A stretch of 64,000 bases of DNA from Blastococcus sp. CT_GayMR16 (GTDB taxonomy: Bacteria > Actinomycetota > Actinomycetes > Mycobacteriales > Geodermatophilaceae): assembly GCF_004570875.1 (NCBI RefSeq), contig NZ_SPQK01000004.1, forward strand, positions 1 through 64,000, in the 5' to 3' direction. The notes below the pieces were generated by a model. The model was not told the origin of the DNA, searched no databases, and saw nothing but the letters and a program-made list of their open reading frames with translations. Made by a program: the position numbers and the translations under genes. This document shows positions 55,532 to 64,000 of the stretch, piece after piece. The first letter of the stretch is position 1; every line of letters begins with the position of its first letter.

Positions 55532-56383
55532 GTGTCCACCACGAACCCGCAGTCCGAGGCCACCCCCGACGAGGGTGGCTCCATCGCCGGTGCCCCGGCG
55601 CGCCGGGCCCGCGTCCGCCGCCGGTCCAAGCACCGCCGTCGCCTCGCGAACGTCGCCGGCCTCATGACCGCTCTCGTGCTGACCGGCGCCCTGTACTCGG
55701 TGTTCGCACCGGCACAGGCCGCCGACGACACCACGGAGTCCGCCGCCGAGGCCGCCGGCCGCGAGCTGTACCAGCGCAGCTGCATCACCTGCCACGGGGC
55801 CAACCTCGAGGGCGTGCCCAACCGCGGCCCGTCGCTGATCGGCGTCGGCGAGGCATCGGTCTACTTCCAGGTGCACACCGGCCGCATGCCGCTGGTCCGC
55901 CAGGAGGCCGACGCGCAGCGCAAGCCCGCCGTCTTCTCCGACGAGGAGATCGACCAGCTGATGGCCTACGTGCAGGCCAACGGCGGCGGTCCGACGCTCC
56001 CCTCCGGCGACCTGCGGGACGGCGACCTGGCCGAGGGCGGCGAGCTGTTCCGCCTCAACTGCGCGTCCTGCCACAACTTCGTCGGCGAGGGCGGCGCGCT
56101 GAGCTCCGGCAAGGCCGCACCGAGCCTGCAGGACGCCAACGACCTCGAGATCTACACCGCGATGCTCACGGGCCCGGAGAACATGCCGGTCTTCGGTGAC
56201 AACCAGCTCACCACCGACGAGAAGCGCGCGATCATCAACTACGTCCAGACCATCAAGCAGCAGGCGGACCCGGGCGGTGCCGGGATCGGCCGCATCGGCC
56301 CGGTGAGCGAGGGTCTGGTCATCTGGGTCGTCGGCATCGGCGCCCTGCTGTTCGGCATCTTCTGGATGGGGAGCAAGGCGTGA
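55532..56383 (+). CDS. qcrC: Cytochrome bc1 complex diheme cytochrome c subunit
   Basis: The 283-residue protein has an N-terminal membrane helix (LMTALVLTGALYSVFAPAQAA), two c-type heme motifs CITCH (near residue 86) and CASCH (near 177) with their Met ligand segments (GRMPLV; ENMPVF), and a C-terminal membrane anchor (GLVIWVVGIGALLFGIFWM). The diheme subunit replaces a soluble cytochrome c in the actinobacterial bc1-aa3 supercomplex. GTG 55532; 7 nt after ctaE. Confidence 0.95.
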   Translation: MSTTNPQSEATPDEGGSIAGAPARRARVRRRSKHRRRLANVAGLMTALVLTGALYSVFAPAQAADDTTESAAEAAGRELYQRSCITCHGANLEGVPNRGPSLIGVGEASVYFQVHTGRMPLVRQEADAQRKPAVFSDEEIDQLMAYVQANGGGPTLPSGDLRDGDLAEGGELFRLNCASCHNFVGEGGALSSGKAAPSLQDANDLEIYTAMLTGPENMPVFGDNQLTTDEKRAIINYVQTIKQQADPGGAGIGRIGPVSEGLVIWVVGIGALLFGIFWMGSKA

Positions 56384-56404
56384 GCGAGCTTGCGAGTTCA
56401 CGAG
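56381..56404 (+). repeat. Short element related to the palindromic repeats (qcrC end)
   Basis: Directly at the qcrC stop, TGAGCGAGCTTGCGAGTTCA forms a small hairpin and shares the core CGAGCTTGCGAG with the copy at 63852. It lacks the GGACCCC arms of the full copies. Confidence 0.45.
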
Positions 56405-56456
56405 AGGACACAGCAGTTGTGCGCACGCTGACGACGAGCGCCAGCGAGGAGGAAGC

Positions 56457-57569
56457 GTGAGTACGCGCGACACCCGCCCTGGCTCGACCGGCGGCGCGGA
56501 CGTCCCCGGTCCGCTCTACGGCGGCCCGGACGACGACTACACCCCCGAGCAGCTGGCGGCGATGAGCCGCGAGGACCTCGACCGGCTGGGTGCCCACTAC
56601 GACGGCGTGGAGATCCTGCACGTCGACCCGGGCCCCGCTCCTGGCTCGACGATGGAGAAGCGGGCGGTCCGCCAGGTCGGCCTCGTCTTCGCCCTCGCCG
56701 GCGTCTTCGCGTTCCTCTTCGTGGTCGTCTACGTCGGCTCGGGCTGGTTCCTCCCCGACTGGCACTGGCAGATCACCGAGAACGGGTGGAGTGCCCTCTT
56801 CACCCCGCTGCTGGGTCTGACCATGGGTCTCGCGATGGGCCTGGTCGGTATCGGGCTGGTGCTCTTCACGAAGAAGCTGCTGCCCCACGAGACCGCGGTG
56901 CAGGACAAGCACGACGGCTCGCACTTCGACCGGGTCACGGCCGGCGCGACGCTGGTCGGCGGCTTCCACAACAGTGGGCTGGCCCGCCGCAAGCTGATCA
57001 CCCGGTCCCTCGGCTTCATGGCCGCCGGGCTCGGGCTGATGCTGATCATGCCGCTCGGTGGCCTGATCAAGAACCCGAACAAGGGCAACCCGCTGGGCAC
57101 GACCGAATGGGCCAAGGGCGTGCGCCTCGTCCGCAACGACGGCACCCCGATCCGCCCCGGTGACCAGCAGCCCGGCTCGCTGGAGACCGTCTTCCCGGCG
57201 GTCCCCGGCGGCAACCGGCAGGCCGACGCCGCCACGATGCTCATCCGGCTGCGCCCGGAGCAAGTCGAGTCGCTGACGCCGCGTCAGGGCCAGGCCGACT
57301 TCGCGTTCGGCGAGTACGTGGCCTACTCCAAGATCTGCACCCACGCCGGCTGCCCGGTGTCGCTGTACGAGCAGGAGACCAGCCGCATCCTGTGCCCCTG
57401 CCACCAGTCGCAGTTCGACGTCACACAGGGCGCCAAGCCGGTCTTCGGCCCGGCCACACGGCCGCTCCCGCAGCTGCCTCTCGAACTCGACGACGAGGGC
57501 TACTTCGTCGCCAGCAGTGACTACATTGAGGCCGTAGGCCCTACCTATTGGAACCGGGAGCGCATCTGA
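56457..57569 (+). CDS. qcrA: Cytochrome bc1 complex Rieske iron-sulfur subunit
   Basis: The 370-residue protein has a cytoplasmic N-terminus, three membrane helices ([68 protein letters not shown]) and the 2Fe-2S domain with CTHAGC (CTHxGC) and CPCHQS. Three helices instead of one are usual for actinobacteria. GTG 56457 has GGAGGAAGC upstream. Its TGA overlaps the qcrB ATG (TGATG). Confidence 0.95.
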   Translation: MSTRDTRPGSTGGADVPGPLYGGPDDDYTPEQLAAMSREDLDRLGAHYDGVEILHVDPGPAPGSTMEKRAVRQVGLVFALAGVFAFLFVVVYVGSGWFLPDWHWQITENGWSALFTPLLGLTMGLAMGLVGIGLVLFTKKLLPHETAVQDKHDGSHFDRVTAGATLVGGFHNSGLARRKLITRSLGFMAAGLGLMLIMPLGGLIKNPNKGNPLGTTEWAKGVRLVRNDGTPIRPGDQQPGSLETVFPAVPGGNRQADAATMLIRLRPEQVESLTPRQGQADFAFGEYVAYSKICTHAGCPVSLYEQETSRILCPCHQSQFDVTQGAKPVFGPATRPLPQLPLELDDEGYFVASSDYIEAVGPTYWNRERI

Positions 57570-59236
57570 TGGCCGCTCGGACCGCCACCGCACCGGGAAC
57601 CCCGACCACCAAGCTGGGCAAGACCGCCTACGAGCTCGACGACCGGATCATCGTCGCTCCGTGGCTCCGCCGGACGCTGAACAAGGTCTACCCCGACCAC
57701 TGGTCGTTCCTGCTCGGGGAGATCGCGCTCTACTCGTTCATCATCCTGCTGCTGTCGGGCACCTACCTGACCTTCTTCTTCGACGCGTCGATGCGCGAGG
57801 TCGTCTACAACGGCTCGTACGCACCGCTGCGCGGGGTCGAGATGTCGGCCGCGTACGACTCGGCGCTGGCGCTGTCCTTCGACGTCCGCGGCGGCCTCTT
57901 CATGCGGCAGCTGCACCACTGGGCCGCGCTGCTGTTCGTCGCGTCGATCGTCGTGCACCTGCTGCGCATCTTCTTCACCGGCGCCTTCCGCCGCCCGCGG
58001 GAGACCAACTGGATCATCGGCGTCGTCATGCTGGTCCTCGCCCTGCTCATGGGCGTCACCGGCTACTCGCTGCCGGACGACCTGCTGTCGGGCACGGGCC
58101 TGCGCATCATCAGCGCGATCCTGCTGTCGGTCCCGGTGATCGGGACGTGGGCGCACTTCGCCGTCTTCAACGGTGACTTCGTCGGCGAGCAGATCATCGG
58201 GCGCTTCTACATCGTCCACGTCCTGCTGATCCCGGCGATCCTGCTGGCGCTGATCGGGCTGCACCTGCTGATCCTGGTGAAGCAGAAGCACACCCAGTTC
58301 CCGGGCGCCGGCCGCACCGAGCACAACGTCGTCGGCAACCGGCTCTTCCCGACCTTCGCTGCCAAGGCCACGGGCCTGGTCTTCGTGGTCTTCGGGGTGT
58401 GTGCGCTGCTCGGTGGCCTCGTGCAGATCAACCCGATCTGGCTGTGGGGTCCGTACAACCCGGCGCAGGTGTCCTCGGCGTCCCAGCCGGACTGGTACAT
58501 CGGGTTCCTCGACGGCTCGACCCGTCTGTTCCCGCCGTGGGACATCAACCTGCCCGGCGACTACACGATCCCGGCGCTCTTCTGGCCGACGGTCGTCATC
58601 GCCGGCGCCATGTTCACGGTCCTGGCGCTCTACCCGATCATCGAGCGCAAGCTCACCGGCGACACCGCCTCGCACCACCTGCTGCAGCGTCCCCGGGACG
58701 TCCCGGTCCGGACGTCGCTCGGTGCGATGGCCCTGGCGTTCTACGTGTGGCTGTGGATGTCGGGCGGCAACGACGTCATCGCCGACAAGTTCGACATCAG
58801 CCTGAACGCGATGACGTGGGTGGGCCGCATCGGCATCGTCGTGGTGCCGCCGGTCGTGTACCTGCTCACCTACCGCATCTGCCTGGGTCTGCAGCAGCAC
58901 GACCGCGAGGTGCTCGAGCACGGCATCGAGACCGGCGTCATCCGGCGGCTCCCGAGCGGTGAGTTCATCGAGGTCCACCAGCCCCTGGGCCCGGTCGACT
59001 CGCACGGTCATGGCACGCTCGCCTACGGCGGTGCGCCGGTGCCCAAGCGGATGAACCACATCGGCGGTGCCCGTCGGGCCATCCGCGGGTTCTTCAAGCC
59101 GGTCGAGGAGCCCTCGCAGGTCGAGATCGAGCAGCGCGGCGAGGGCCGTGGTCTGGCGCCCGGCGAGAGCGACCGCGAGCTCACGTCGTCCGGACGTCCG
59201 GTCGACGGTGGCCGGCCGCAGGAGCCGCGCGACTGA
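57569..59236 (+). CDS. qcrB: Cytochrome bc1 complex cytochrome b subunit
   Basis: The 555-residue protein has about nine membrane helices. Heme b ligands are the His pairs in [25 protein letters not shown] and [12 protein letters not shown]...[10 protein letters not shown]...LIGLHLL. QEDWY-like [11 protein letters not shown] (the Qo motif PEWY counterpart is PDWY) is present. The long C-terminal tail is polar. It is the quinol-oxidising subunit of the complex and the known target of drugs such as Q203 in mycobacteria. ATG 57569. An 18-bp-stem terminator follows. Confidence 0.95.
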   Translation: MAARTATAPGTPTTKLGKTAYELDDRIIVAPWLRRTLNKVYPDHWSFLLGEIALYSFIILLLSGTYLTFFFDASMREVVYNGSYAPLRGVEMSAAYDSALALSFDVRGGLFMRQLHHWAALLFVASIVVHLLRIFFTGAFRRPRETNWIIGVVMLVLALLMGVTGYSLPDDLLSGTGLRIISAILLSVPVIGTWAHFAVFNGDFVGEQIIGRFYIVHVLLIPAILLALIGLHLLILVKQKHTQFPGAGRTEHNVVGNRLFPTFAAKATGLVFVVFGVCALLGGLVQINPIWLWGPYNPAQVSSASQPDWYIGFLDGSTRLFPPWDINLPGDYTIPALFWPTVVIAGAMFTVLALYPIIERKLTGDTASHHLLQRPRDVPVRTSLGAMALAFYVWLWMSGGNDVIADKFDISLNAMTWVGRIGIVVVPPVVYLLTYRICLGLQQHDREVLEHGIETGVIRRLPSGEFIEVHQPLGPVDSHGHGTLAYGGAPVPKRMNHIGGARRAIRGFFKPVEEPSQVEIEQRGEGRGLAPGESDRELTSSGRPVDGGRPQEPRD

Positions 59237-59253
59237 CCGAGCACGACAGCACG

Positions 59254-59292
59254 GCAGCAGGGCCCCGGTGGATTCCACCGGGGCCCTGCTGC
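59254..59292 (+). terminator. Terminator of the ctaE-qcrCAB operon
   Basis: An 18-bp perfect stem (GCAGCAGGGCCCCGGTGG with its complement) and a 3-nt loop begin 17 nt after the qcrB stop. No T-run. Confidence 0.85.
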
Positions 59293-59469
59293 ACGTCGGG
59301 GGTGCCCCCCTGCCGGTGGTCCGCACAGTCCGCACAGTCGGCCACCCGCTCCTGGCCGCGCTACCGGGGCGTGTCGGACGCGCTCCCGGGGTCCTGCCGG
59401 AGTCCACCAGCGACGAGGAACACCCCAGGAGCCTCGTACGGGCCGAACGGCCGGGACCCCCACCCAACG
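59293..59469. other. Gap between two terminators with a possible second repeat type
   Basis: No gene is apparent. It holds a direct repeat GTCCGCACA (twice, about 59319-59338) and near 59435-59460 the self-complementary CGTACGGGCCGAACGGCCGGGACC, whose central part CGGGCCGAACGGCCGGG can fold. It is framed by terminators of the genes on both sides. Nothing else is assigned. Confidence 0.4.
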
Positions 59470-59509
59470 CCAGAGGGCCCCGTCCGCGTTGGCGGACGGG
59501 GCCCTCTGG
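59470..59509 (-). terminator. Terminator of ctaF/ctaC
   Basis: An 18-bp perfect stem (CCAGAGGGCCCCGTCCGC with its complement) and a 4-nt loop lie 15 nt after the ctaF stop. Confidence 0.85.
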
Positions 59510-59524
59510 ACCGAGGTGAGGAGC

Positions 59525-59929
59525 TCAGCTCTGGGTGGCGTTCTGCCCCACGTAGTACTCGAAGAGCAGGCCGCCGATCGTGATGAGCAGCGCGACACCG
59601 GCGATGACGATGAACCACGAGTACCAGAACGCGAGCGCGAGGCCCATCATCGCGGCGGAGAGCGCCAGGGCGAAGGGCCAGTAGCTGCCGGGGCTGAAGA
59701 AGCCCAGCTCGCCGGCGCCGTCGGCGATCTCGGCGTCCTTCCGGTCCTCGGGGCGCGCGTCGATGCGCCGGGAGACGAACCAGAAGAAGCCGCCGATCAG
59801 GCCGGTGAGGCCGGCGGAGAGCACCAGGGCCGTCGTCCCGACGGGCTCGCGGGCCCACAGGCCGTAGACAACGGCGGCCGCAACGCAGAAGACCGCGATG
59901 ATGCCGAAAATGAGCGACTCGACCTTCAC
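59525..59929 (-). CDS. ctaF: Cytochrome c oxidase subunit 4, actinobacterial type
   Basis: The 134-residue protein has four helices in two pairs (SLIFGIIAVFCVAAAVVYGLW; TTALVLSAGLTGLIGGFFWFV; WPFALALSAAMMGLALAFWYSWFIVIAGVALLITIGGLL) and the family stretch FFSPGSYWPFALALSAA. It belongs to the aa3 oxidase found only in actinobacteria. GTG 59929 has AGGAGGCG upstream. Lies 51 nt after ctaC on the same strand (Rv2199c-Rv2200c order). Confidence 0.92.
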   Translation of the reverse strand: MKVESLIFGIIAVFCVAAAVVYGLWAREPVGTTALVLSAGLTGLIGGFFWFVSRRIDARPEDRKDAEIADGAGELGFFSPGSYWPFALALSAAMMGLALAFWYSWFIVIAGVALLITIGGLLFEYYVGQNATQS

Positions 59930-59980
59930 GGTCGCGCCTCCTCGTACGTCGGAACGATCAGGTACTGGACGGTGCGCAGC

Positions 59981-60865
59981 TCAGCCACCGCTGGACTGCT
60001 GGTCGACGTTGCCGTTCTGCAGCGACTCGAACGGCGTGGTCGCCGTCGACTGCCCGGGCTGGCCGATCTCCTCGAGCGCCTCGGACGTGGACATCCCCGA
60101 CTGGCGGGCGTCCAGGTAGGCGTCGTAGTCGTCGCCGGACACCGCGCGGACCTCGAAGTTCATGAACGCGTGGTAGGTGCCGCACAGCTCGGCGCAGCGG
60201 CCGACGTAGGCGCCCTCCTCCTGGACGGTCACCTCGAACACGTTGTTGCGGCCGTTCTCGTTGCCCGGGATGACGTCGAGCTTGAAGAGGAACTCCGGCA
60301 CCCAGAACGAGTGGATGACGTCGGCGGAGGCGACCTCGAACCGGATCGTCCGGTCGGTGGGCAGGACCAGGATCGGGATCTCGGAGCTGTTGCCGATGGT
60401 GCTGACCGGCTCGCCGTCCTCACCGGTGGTCTCCGGGTAGACGAACTGCCAGTTCCACTTGAAGGCGTTGACCGCGATCGTCTCGTCGGGCTCGTCGCTG
60501 AGCTTCTGCACCCGGTCCTGGACCACGACGGTGAAGAAGAACAGGCCGGCGATGATCAGGAACGGCACGATCGTGTAGACGATCTCGAGCGGCAGGTTGT
60601 ACGCCGTCTGCTTGGGCAGCTCGTCCGAGCGCTTCCGGTGGCGGACCACCGACCAGAGGATCAGACCCCAGACGCCGACACCGACGATGAGCGCGGCGAT
60701 GACCGATCCGGTCCACAGCTCGCGCATGTCCTGGGACTGCTCGGTGATGCCGTCCGGCCAGCCGAACCGCCAGAATTCGTTGTTCGGCATGTCGCATCCG
60801 GTGAGGGTCAGAACCCCCAGGAGACCGAGCGCGGCCAGCCGCGCGAGCCTGCTGCCTCGAGCCAC
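59981..60865 (-). CDS. ctaC: Cytochrome c oxidase subunit II
   Basis: The 294-residue lipoprotein starts VARGSRLARLAALGLLGVLTLTGC, where TLTGC is a lipobox, so Cys is acylated. Two membrane helices follow (SVIAALIVGVGVWGLILWSVV; IVYTIVPFLIIAGLFFFTVVV) and then the CuA domain with HSFWVPEF and CAELCGTYHAFM (two Cys, His, Met). It takes electrons from the bc1 diheme subunit. GTG 60865 has GAGGAGG upstream. Subunit I (ctaD) is not in the window. Confidence 0.95.
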   Translation of the reverse strand: MARGSRLARLAALGLLGVLTLTGCDMPNNEFWRFGWPDGITEQSQDMRELWTGSVIAALIVGVGVWGLILWSVVRHRKRSDELPKQTAYNLPLEIVYTIVPFLIIAGLFFFTVVVQDRVQKLSDEPDETIAVNAFKWNWQFVYPETTGEDGEPVSTIGNSSEIPILVLPTDRTIRFEVASADVIHSFWVPEFLFKLDVIPGNENGRNNVFEVTVQEEGAYVGRCAELCGTYHAFMNFEVRAVSGDDYDAYLDARQSGMSTSEALEEIGQPGQSTATTPFESLQNGNVDQQSSGG

Positions 60866-61119
60866 TGCTCGCTGCCTCCTCGTCCTCCGTCCGGAGCTCC
60901 GGACGGTCCTCCCAGCGGGTCGTCCACCGGTCCCCGGCGGACGGCATTCCCGCCGATTCCAGTGTGGGGCGAGACTAGCCGACTCCGCTCGGCGGCTGAC
61001 CACCGGAGACGCCGCACCGGCGGGTCGCGTGCAGGCCCAGGCCTCGCGGCGGCCGGACCGCCCGGACGCGGGCCCCACACGCGGCCGGGCGCCGTCGTCC
61101 GGCGGTTAGAGTCCAGTGC

Positions 61120-61488
61120 GTGTTCTCCCGGCTGCTGACCCCGAAGTGGCTGCTGTTGCACGTACTCGTGGCGGCCCTCTTCGTGGCGACCTTCTTCCTG
61201 GGCTACTGGCAGCTGACCAAGGCCGAGGCCGGCGGCGGCGCCGTCAACTGGAGCTACGCGCTGCAGTGGCCGCTGTACGGCTTCATGGGGCTGTGGTTCT
61301 ACCTGCGCATGGTCCGGATCGAACTGCACCGGGATCCGGACGACGGCGCACCGGGACGGGACGTCGTCCTCTACCAGCGCCCGCGCATCGACACGACAGG
61401 AGACCCCGAGCTGGCCGCGTACAACGCCTACCTCGCCGAACTCAACGAGCGCGCGCTCGGCCAGCGGAGCAGCCCCCATGGCCGCTGA
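61120..61488 (+). CDS. Small membrane protein, unknown function
   Basis: This 122-residue protein has two N-terminal membrane helices (WLLLHVLVAALFVATFFLGYWQL; ALQWPLYGFMGLWFYLRMV) and then a soluble tail with YQRPRIDTTGDPELAAYNAYLAELNER. The pattern is common in actinobacteria beside the DUF3817 and oxidase genes. GTG 61120 has TAGAGT 7 nt upstream (leaderless). It overlaps the next gene by 11 bp. A role in oxidase assembly could be imagined from the place, but nothing in the sequence shows it. Confidence 0.78.
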   Translation: MFSRLLTPKWLLLHVLVAALFVATFFLGYWQLTKAEAGGGAVNWSYALQWPLYGFMGLWFYLRMVRIELHRDPDDGAPGRDVVLYQRPRIDTTGDPELAAYNAYLAELNERALGQRSSPHGR

Positions 61489-61828
61489 CCGGACGACGTC
61501 CGCGCGTGATTCCGAGCAGGCGATCGCGGCGGCACTCCAGCGCTACCGCGTGATGGCCAACGTCGTCGGCGTCCTGTTGATCCTGCTGATCTGCGTCGCC
61601 GTCCCGATGAAGTACCTGGCCGACATCCGCGAGCCGGTCGTCGTCCTCGGCACGGCCCACGGCTGGCTGTACGCCCTCTTCTTCCTGTCCGCCGTCGACC
61701 TGGCGCTGCGGGCGAAGTGGAGCCTGAGGGGAGCGGCGCTCACCATCCTGGCCGGCACCGTGCCCTTCCTGTCCTTCTACGCCGAGCGCAACGCCACGCG
61801 GAAGACCCGCGCCGGCGAGCCCGTCTGA
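61478..61828 (+). CDS. DUF3817 membrane protein
   Basis: The 116-residue protein has three helices (MANVVGVLLILLICVAVPMKYLAD; VLGTAHGWLYALFFLSAVDLAL; GAALTILAGTVPFLSFYAER) and the DUF3817 pattern VLGTAHGWLYALFFLSAVDL...FLSFYAER. Function unknown. ATG 61478 overlaps the end of the preceding gene by 11 bp, so the two are co-translated. Confidence 0.87.
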   Translation: MAADRTTSARDSEQAIAAALQRYRVMANVVGVLLILLICVAVPMKYLADIREPVVVLGTAHGWLYALFFLSAVDLALRAKWSLRGAALTILAGTVPFLSFYAERNATRKTRAGEPV

Positions 61829-61856
61829 CCTCCCCCACCCCGAGGACCTGCGCCTG

Positions 61857-63800
61857 ATGTGTGGCCTGCTCGCCTATTTCTCCACCGACGCCGACCGGGT
61901 CGACGACGCCACGGTCTCGGGGGTGCGGGAAGCCCAGCACTGCATGCGTCACCGCGGCCCGGACGAGAACGAGGCCTGGTCGGACGACCGGGCGGTGTTC
62001 GGGTTCAACCGGCTGTCCTTCATCGACATCGAGCACAGCCACCAGCCGATGCCGTACGCGGACGGCCGGTACCGGATCGTCTTCAACGGCGAGATCTACA
62101 ACTACCTGGAGCTGCGGGCCGAGCTCGCCGCCGCGGGTGCCACCTTCGCGACCGAGGGCGACACCGAGGCGATCGTCGCCGGCTACCACTTCTGGGGCGA
62201 GGACGTCGTCCCCAGGCTGCGCGGCATGTTCGCGTTCGTCATCTGGGACACCCAGGACCACACGGTGTTCGGCGCCCGTGACCCCTTCGGGATCAAGCCG
62301 CTGTTCACCACGCGACTGGCCGACGGCGGGATCGTCTTCGGCTCGGAGAAGAAGGCGCTGCTCGAACTGCTCGGCGGCAGTAAGGCAGCGGGCGAGGTCG
62401 ATCCGGCGTCACTGCAGCACTACCTGACGCTCCAGTACGTCCCCGAGCCCGCGACCCTGCACCGGGGGATCCGCCGGATCGAGAGCGGCACGAGCTTCAC
62501 GGTCGTGGACGGCGAGCTGCGGACGAAGCGCTACTTCCACCCGACGTTCCCGATCCGGCCGGTCGCGAAGGACGAGGAGCAGGCCCTGTACGACCGGATC
62601 GCCGGCGTCCTCGACGAGTCGGTGCGCATGCACATGCGCGCCGACGTCACGGTCGGCTCGTTCCTGTCCAGTGGCATCGACTCGACCGCCATCGCCTCGC
62701 TCGCGCACCGCTACAACACCGACCTGATGACCTTCACGGTCGGATTCGAGCGGCAGGCGCAGTCGGAGATCGAGATTGCCGCCGAGTCCGCCGCGATCCT
62801 CGGAGTGCGGCACGTGCCGGTCGAGGTGACCGCCCAGGAGTTCGCCGACGCCATTCCCCTCGTGGTCTGGTACCTCGACGACCCGGTCGCCGATCCGGCG
62901 CTGGTACCGCTCTACTTCGTCGCCCGTGAGGCGCGCAAGCACGTCAAGGTGGTGCTCTCCGGCGAGGGAGCCGACGAGCTCTTCGGCGGGTACACGGTCT
63001 ACCGGGAGCCGATCAGCCTGGCGTGGGCGACGAAGCTCCCCCCGCAGGGACGCCGCGCCCTCGGTGCGCTGTCCCGGCTCGTGCCCGAGGGGGTGCGCGG
63101 ACGGGACCTGCTGCGCCGCGCGTCCACCCCGTTGGAGCAGCGCTACTACGGCAACTCCCGCAACATGGGGGACGCCGAACTGGCCGCCCTGCTGCCCGCG
63201 CACGATCCGGACCTGTCCCACGTGCAGGTCACCGAGGACCTGTACCGCCGCACCCGCGAGGCCGGCTACGACGACGTGACCGCGATGCAGTACGTCGACC
63301 TGTTCACCTGGCTGCGCGGGGACATCCTGGTCAAGGCCGACAAGATGACGATGGCCAACTCGCTCGAGCTGCGGGTGCCGTTCCTCGACACCGAGGTGTT
63401 CGCGCTGGCCAGCACGCTGCCGCTGGAGATGCGGGTCCCTCGCGGCAGCGACGCCACCAAGTACGCGCTGCGTCGCGCCATGGCCCAGATCGTGCCCCCG
63501 AAGATCATGAACCGCCGCAAGCTCGGGTTCCCGGTACCGACCGCGGAGTTCCTCGGTGGTCAGCTGCACGAGTGGGCGCAGCAGATCATCACCGACAGCC
63601 AGACCGACGAGTGGCTGGACCGGGATGTGCTCCGCGGCCTGCTCGCCAAGCTCCCGGGTGCGGACCCCACGACCGTCGCCGCCAAGCGCACCGCGCGTCA
63701 GGTGTGGACGGTGCTGGTGTTCATGATCTGGCACGGCATCTTCGTGGAGGAGCGGATCAAGCCCGAGATCCCCGAGACGGTCTACCCCGTCCGCCTCTGA
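61857..63800 (+). CDS. asnB: Asparagine synthase (glutamine-hydrolysing)
   Basis: The 647-residue enzyme starts MCGLLAYFSTDADRVDD, so Cys2 becomes the N-terminal nucleophile of the glutaminase domain (RHRGPDENE, FNRLSFIDIEHSHQPM, FNGEIYNYLELR). The synthetase domain has VGSFLSSGIDSTAIASLAHRY (PP-loop), LSGEGADELFGGY and MTMANSLELRVPFLDTEV. The length is about 647 as in actinobacterial AsnB/Rv2201. It follows DUF3817 by 28 nt. A strong terminator lies 8 nt after the stop. Confidence 0.95.
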   Translation: MCGLLAYFSTDADRVDDATVSGVREAQHCMRHRGPDENEAWSDDRAVFGFNRLSFIDIEHSHQPMPYADGRYRIVFNGEIYNYLELRAELAAAGATFATEGDTEAIVAGYHFWGEDVVPRLRGMFAFVIWDTQDHTVFGARDPFGIKPLFTTRLADGGIVFGSEKKALLELLGGSKAAGEVDPASLQHYLTLQYVPEPATLHRGIRRIESGTSFTVVDGELRTKRYFHPTFPIRPVAKDEEQALYDRIAGVLDESVRMHMRADVTVGSFLSSGIDSTAIASLAHRYNTDLMTFTVGFERQAQSEIEIAAESAAILGVRHVPVEVTAQEFADAIPLVVWYLDDPVADPALVPLYFVAREARKHVKVVLSGEGADELFGGYTVYREPISLAWATKLPPQGRRALGALSRLVPEGVRGRDLLRRASTPLEQRYYGNSRNMGDAELAALLPAHDPDLSHVQVTEDLYRRTREAGYDDVTAMQYVDLFTWLRGDILVKADKMTMANSLELRVPFLDTEVFALASTLPLEMRVPRGSDATKYALRRAMAQIVPPKIMNRRKLGFPVPTAEFLGGQLHEWAQQIITDSQTDEWLDRDVLRGLLAKLPGADPTTVAAKRTARQVWTVLVFMIWHGIFVEERIKPEIPETVYPVRL

Positions 63801-63807
63801 GCGTTGA

Positions 63808-63850
63808 ACCACTGAGGCCCGGAATCGATGTGATTCCGGGCCTCAGTGGT
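63808..63850 (+). terminator. Terminator of asnB
   Basis: A 19-bp perfect stem (ACCACTGAGGCCCGGAATC with its complement) with a 5-nt loop starts 8 nt after the asnB stop. It directly abuts the palindromic repeat. Confidence 0.87.
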
Positions 63851-63851
63851 C

Positions 63852-63912
63852 GGCCCCGTTCAGAGGCTCGCCACGAGCTTGCGAGTGGTGAGGAGAACGG
63901 GGTCCTTTCTCA
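63852..63912 (-). repeat. Stop-adjacent palindromic repeat, copy 5 (erpA-like end)
   Basis: Read along the erpA-like gene, it starts at the TGA stop: TGAGAAAGGACCCCGTTC, then CTCCTCACCACTCGCAAGCT, then CGTGGCGAGCCTCTGAACGG and GGCC. Outer arms GGACCCCGTTC and GAACGGGGCC and inner arms CTCACCAC and GTGGCGAG form a near-continuous stem of about 25 bp. Confidence 0.7.
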
Positions 63913-64000
63913 GTGGAACGAGTCGCCGCAGGCGCAGGAGCCGCCGGCGTTCGGGTTGTCGATCGTGAAGCCCTGCTTCTCGATGGTGTCGACGAAGTCG
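63910..64000 (-). CDS. ErpA/HesB-type iron-sulfur cluster insertion protein (C-terminal part)
   Basis: Only the last 29 residues are in the window: DFVDTIEKQGFTIDNPNAGGSCACGDSFH. The ending GGSCACGDSFH with the CxC motif is the hallmark of A-type carrier proteins that insert Fe-S clusters; the conserved third Cys lies upstream outside the window. Position after asnB matches Rv2204c. The QcrA Rieske protein is one possible client. Confidence 0.85.
   Translation of the reverse strand, partial: DFVDTIEKQGFTIDNPNAGGSCACGDSFH

Overview
The window is about 72% G+C, uses many GTG starts, and has many genes that seem to be transcribed directly from the start codon. Gene content and order point to an aerobic, carotenoid-forming high-GC actinomycete, most likely of the Geodermatophilaceae (Blastococcus/Modestobacter/Geodermatophilus type); that placement is inference. 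About 69 genes fill the window with short gaps. I see no tRNA, rRNA, CRISPR array, insertion sequence or prophage.

From the carotenoid cluster onward the order follows, from memory, the Mycobacterium tuberculosis stretch Rv2173-Rv2204c: GGPP synthase, Rv2175c-like DNA-binding protein, PknL kinase, class II DAHP synthase, Rv2179c-like RNase, PlsC, ArsA-like ATPase, SRPBCC protein, FadD15-like ligase, PimB-like mannosyltransferase, NlpC/P60 hydrolases, DEDD/GIY-YIG nuclease, TrpD, CtaE-QcrCAB, CtaF, CtaC, AsnB and an ErpA-like protein. Lineage-specific genes are inserted into this backbone.

Layout: 1-8.6 kb holds a partial CDP-alcohol phosphatidyltransferase, a lipase, a LolA/RseB-like protein with an ABC transporter, a large STAND-type ATPase and a methyltransferase. 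8.6-14.8 kb holds metF, the operon GGPP synthase-crtI-crtB and, convergently, a two-subunit lycopene cyclase. 14.8-25.8 kb holds an FMN alpha-hydroxyacid oxidase, glyA under a ZTP riboswitch, pknL, endonuclease IV, threonine aldolase, aroG, and a phosphofructokinase carrying the residues of the pyrophosphate-dependent type. 25.8-39.5 kb is mixed: a chemoreceptor, thioesterase, RNase, glycerol kinase, a Baeyer-Villiger-type monooxygenase/SDR/hydrolase/TetR cluster with an operator-like palindrome, PlsC and a LOR/SDH-domain protein. 39.5-48 kb holds a decayed RibD-like pseudogene, ROK glucokinase, the ArsA/SRPBCC group, FadD, the mannosyltransferase, an M48 protease and a cell-wall hydrolase under a c-di-AMP riboswitch. 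48.8-64 kb holds a second hydrolase that fuses NlpC/P60 to a VanY-type peptidase, the nuclease, trpD and the respiratory genes ctaE-qcrCAB, ctaF and ctaC, then asnB and the end of an erpA-like gene.

The most striking anomalies are: (1) ctaE is frameshifted by a perfect 23-bp tandem duplication; (2) a family of about 60-bp palindromic repeats sits exactly at stop codons; (3) a 19-bp inverted repeat seems to serve as a two-way leaderless promoter in which each start codon overlaps the -10 of the other gene; (4) crtB and the lycopene cyclase gene overlap tail to tail by 142 bp. Start codons were often decided by a TAnnnT hexamer 6-8 nt upstream (leaderless rule) or by a clear GGAGG-type ribosome binding site; these are inferences from sequence.
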